64,000 nt of DNA from Heliocybe sulcata. Taxonomy: Eukaryota > Basidiomycota > Agaricomycetes > Gloeophyllales > Gloeophyllaceae. The first letter of the stretch is position 1; each line of letters starts with the position of its first letter. The notes below the pieces were generated by a model. That model saw only the letters and a program-made list of their open reading frames with translations, did not search any database and was not told where the DNA came from. Location: NCBI GenBank assembly GCA_004369045.1, contig ML213503.1, positions 2,726,924 through 2,790,923 of the forward strand, in the 5' to 3' direction. This document shows positions 58,638 through 64,000 of this stretch, in pieces. Made by a program: the position numbers and the translations under genes.

Positions 58638-59409
58638 GATGCGCGAGGACTGCAGGCAGTGGAGAGGAGGAAAAGCTGAGGCTGGTCCGGAGCGCCATGG
58701 CAGGGCTTTTTGAGCATAAGCCAAGTGCAAGATGCTATCTTTAAACCACAGCAAGCGCGGCATTAATAGAACGCCAAGCCAAGTCTCTGCGACGCTTCGG
58801 ACGCCTCCATTACGTAATCCGGACTATACTTGTCCCCTCCGTCCTCAGCCTGCATTGCAGAGTCAATTGCCGCTTGACGCATATCGTCCTGGAGCATGTT
58901 CGATAGCATCATCAATACGTCTTTCTCAATGCATTTTTCCTATAGTAGAGCCATGCACAATACCACTGAGTATTTTTAGGTTCGCTAGTGAGGCTATTTT
59001 TTTTTCGGAACGCGAATTATCACGGCGCACATATACACATCAGCTTGGCATCAGGTCGAGAATAGTATCCATTCGACAGTTCTTATGGCCACGTATTGAA
59101 ATACCCCTCAATATACGTCTCGTTCTCCCACAGACGCCCAGAGTCTCTAATTATAACGGTGCCGAATGGCCCATCTGTTTCTTGCGCTTCTAATTTTGAC
59201 TTGCAGGCGTATTCTTACGCCCTATGTACAAGCGCCCCTGGGCTGGACGCAGGCTCGCTGCCCACGTTTACTCCTTCCGGTCCGTTGGCACAGACAGCCT
59301 GCTGTACATCCGAATACCCTGCATCGATTGCTGGGAACATATAGTTGGAAATCCTGCCAGGTAAGCGACTGCAGCCAATCAGCGCCCGGATCGGACCGCA
59401 TCTTAACGC
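58638..59409. other. divergent intergenic region
   Basis: About 770 bp between divergent genes. Open frames such as 58732-59193 show no domain. It contains a run of nine T near 58990 and otherwise nothing distinctive. Confidence 0.5.
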
Positions 59410-60809
59410 ATGGCCACTGCGCGTGTCGTTCAGTTCGACAACCTGCGTCCGCGGCACTGCAGCGCAGCTCAGGAGCGCACTCTTATGGCCGAAGCAGCGC
59501 GAGACGCGGTGGATGCGCCTGGTGATGGGCAAGAGCAGAGACAGCAAACGGCGAAGCCGCCTCCCCTTCCTCTGTATTCATGGCGAGAGCGGAACCCCAG
59601 CGGCAGGCTGGTTTACATTCGAGATCATGAGCAGGCGGATCTGGAGTGTTCCAGGATCACAGAGGGCTCGCTAGGCTTTGACCTCGAATGGAAACCAACC
59701 TATGTTAGTGGGGTACCAGAGAACAAGGTGGCACTCGTGCAACTCGCCAATTCAGACTCCATCCTGCTGTTGCAAGTCAGTGCAATGACAAGTCAGGCGC
59801 TCTAATTCAGTCTGTCGATTGGGGTCATTAATCGTCCTTGTAGAGTTCCCAGATGGGTTGAAGACTCTCCTCGGCGATCCCAACATCGTCAAAACAGGGT
59901 GCGGCATCCAGCGTAAGTACATAGCCCGGCATGCAGACTGTACAAGCGTAGCTTGACGCCTGGACTCTGTAGATGACTGCAAAAAACTGTATGCAGACCA
60001 CGGCGTGGCGTTGCGAAACTGCGTAGACCTCTCCTGTCTGGCGCGCTCCGCAGACAATGCACAATGGAAGGGGAACTATAGTCAGCCCATAGGACTAGCC
60101 AGGCTGGTGGCTACCTACGAGAAGCAGGACTTGCCTAAAGGCAAAGTCCAGCGCAGTAACTGGGAAAACCTACTTACTCCTCGGCAACAAGAATGTATGC
60201 GGCCATCCTGCGTAATTATCTAGCGGTTTGACTGACAAATTTCTAGATGCTGCCAATGACGCTCACTCCGGCTGGTTGATTTATACGAGACTCATCGCCA
60301 TGGCCGACGCGATCGAGCCAAAGCCTCTCGAGGTATACTACACGTTCGATGTCTCGCAGGGCCGGCTCTACGACCCTGGCTCCAAGAGCCTCCCGTGGAG
60401 TCCCATGAATCCCAACTACGACCCCGGCCCTCTCCCGCCGCCCAAGGAGAAGAAGGACAGGAAAGACCGAAAGCCTAGGGCGCCCAGAAATGGCCAGTCG
60501 GTCGCGGGGAGCAGCCAAGCTATTGACAACGCTGCGCCATCGAGACAGCAGCAGCCGGCGAGGAGAAAGCCGCCCCGCAGGCCAAAGGAAACCGGACCTA
60601 CGTCGGCATCAGTCAACATCATGCAAGGCGCAGTAACTACCGAAGGGGTTGCGATCCATACTACGCCTATGGTGCACCCAGACAATACGGGTAGAGGTCG
60701 AGGACGAGGGCGCGGTGGAGGGCGCGGCCGCGGAAGGGGCAACGGAGACGGACAGAACCAGCTTCGCAGGGAGTATACGACACAGTGGCTCGCGACAATC
60801 GCGCCATAG
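59410..60809 (+). CDS. 3'-5' exonuclease-domain protein (WRN/RNase D-like, DEDDy) with RGG tail
   Basis: Exons 59410-59775, 59846-59912, 59973-60194 and 60247-60809 give 1,218 nt and 405 residues. The DEDDy catalytic set is intact: GFDLEW (Asp, Glu), GIQHDCKKLY (Asp) and YAANDAHSGW (Tyr-x3-Asp). Other family landmarks are KVALVQLANSDSILLLQ, DLSCLARS, and NWENLLTPRQQEY. The C-terminal third is basic and disordered, ending in RG/RGG repeats (GRGRGRGRGGGRGRGRG), which usually bind RNA. The closest named relatives are WRN-like exonucleases without a helicase. The acceptor of the first intron (ending 59845) is chosen because the earlier AG leads to a stop. Confidence 0.88.
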
Positions 60810-61129
60810 ATGGACACCATACCATCAAGGACTCTTGGAACTTGGAATCTGTAGCTTGTACGCATTTTTGCACTTTGTATCGCGATGTACGTAAGGAATC
60901 TTGTCGCTTGAGAAGCCAAAAAAATAAGTTATATTCTTTGTCACCGGTGCTATTCGTGACATAGCGTGAGTTGACTTGTCCGCACAATAGATAGGCAGAT
61001 GGACTGCCGATCACTGGCCCCTCCCAATCTAATACCCGTCGAAAACGTTTGTACGAAGATGCGCATCGTGGTACGGGATGCGATATCCTGTTAATATCTC
61101 GAAGATGGATGGACCATCTGCCCTTCTCC
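60810..61129. other. convergent intergenic region
   Basis: About 320 bp between the convergent 3' ends of the exonuclease and chitinase genes. It holds their 3' ends only. Confidence 0.5.
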
Positions 61130-63466
<2,337 letters not shown>

Positions 63467-63526
63467 ACTCAAAACCACCTGGAGGACAGTGAAGGTCTCC
63501 TAGTCGACCCAGACGTCCATCCCGGC

Positions 63527-63534
63527 CTTATATA
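63527..63534 (-). promoter_or_regulatory. TATA box of the chitinase gene
   Basis: On the minus strand the sequence reads TATATAAG, about 60 bp upstream of the chitinase ATG at 63466. A short leader and a clear TATA box fit a regulated, secreted enzyme. Confidence 0.55.
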
Positions 63535-64000
63535 CTCAGATTACAGGCTTCGGATGCCCCTCCAGAGATCCGTCTATGTGCCCATGAGGTCGTCGAGCCG
63601 ACTGCCCACGGCCAGCAGTAAGAATACACATATGCTACTTCGCGATAGTTACCTTTTTACAGCCGCGTTGCGCCCCTTAGGATGCTGGGTGCCATGTACC
63701 ACGCACATCGCCCAGAGCTAAATATGGAGGCTGAGAGCACAATGATAACTAGATGTCCTTGGAGAGCATGCGGTACTTGCGCCCGCATAGATGAAATGAT
63801 CTTTCAAGATAGTGCAGCTGGCTTGACCGGCTGCTACCATGACCACGAGAGGAAGCGAGAGCACGCGGTGACCATGCGTAGTTGATGCGTGGGACCGATC
63901 TGGTTACTTATCGGGCTCGGCCGAATGATACCTTATAGCACAACAGGCGGGCAACGAATGATTAGTTAAAGTTAAGCAATGTAGAAACGATGAGAGCGCT
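63535..64000. other. upstream region of the chitinase gene
   Basis: Sequence upstream of the chitinase core promoter, running to the window edge. No gene is recognised; the plus-strand frame 63682-63885 shows no domain. Confidence 0.5.

Overview
The window is nuclear DNA of a filamentous basidiomycete, most likely an Agaricomycete. Genes are packed on both strands and cut by many introns of about 46-63 bp. The gene set is typical: BLM10/PA200, Rpd3, Rad14/XPA, biotin synthase, a BTG/Tob protein, basidiomycete-style BTB and DinB-like proteins, and a class III chitinase. I joined exons by hand from GT-AG (three times GC-AG) sites, reading phase and family similarity. All host genes read intact. 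I recognised no virus-like element, transposon, tRNA, rRNA or CRISPR array.

Layout. 1-3.7 kb: no gene. 3.7-11.6 kb: Ras-family GTPase (+), BTB protein (+), peroxisomal membrane protein PXMP4 (-), MTC1 (+), complex I subunit NDUFS3 (-) and splicing factor SPF27/BCAS2 (+); the last two share a 90-bp divergent promoter. 12.0-17.4 kb: a 1,687-residue disordered protein with a PRRC2/BAT2-like layout. 17.6-26.1 kb: succinyl-CoA ligase beta (-), then on the plus strand a DinB-like protein, Rpd3, Rad14/XPA and a peroxisomal acyl-CoA thioesterase. 26.1-36.0 kb: gene-poor, holding a BTG/Tob gene (-), a small 87-residue gene (+) and a diverged tandem repeat near 31 kb. 36.0-41.0 kb: biotin synthase, a REX4-like protein that has lost its catalytic residues, and a possible Rxt2-like protein (all +). 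41.3-49.9 kb: BLM10. 50.1-60.8 kb: HIT hydrolase (-), TRAX (+), a membrane protein (-), a RING-finger protein (-), a disordered protein (-) and an active-looking DEDDy exonuclease (+). 61.1-63.5 kb: secreted GH18 chitinase with two chitin-binding modules (-).

Most genes are housekeeping. Themes that recur are mitochondria (NDUFS3, LSC2, BIO2), peroxisomes (PXMP4 and the PTS1 thioesterase), chromatin and repair (RPD3, RAD14, perhaps Rxt2), RNA (SPF27, TRAX, BTG/Tob, the REX4-like protein) and the proteasome (BLM10).

The strongest unusual signal is in splicing. Microexons of 2, 6, 7, 8, 9 and 13 nt are needed to keep reading frames in four unrelated genes. Three introns are GC-AG. At two places a single short intron decides function: the RING domain and the BLM10 C-terminal docking motif. 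I do not see a clearly novel multi-gene system.
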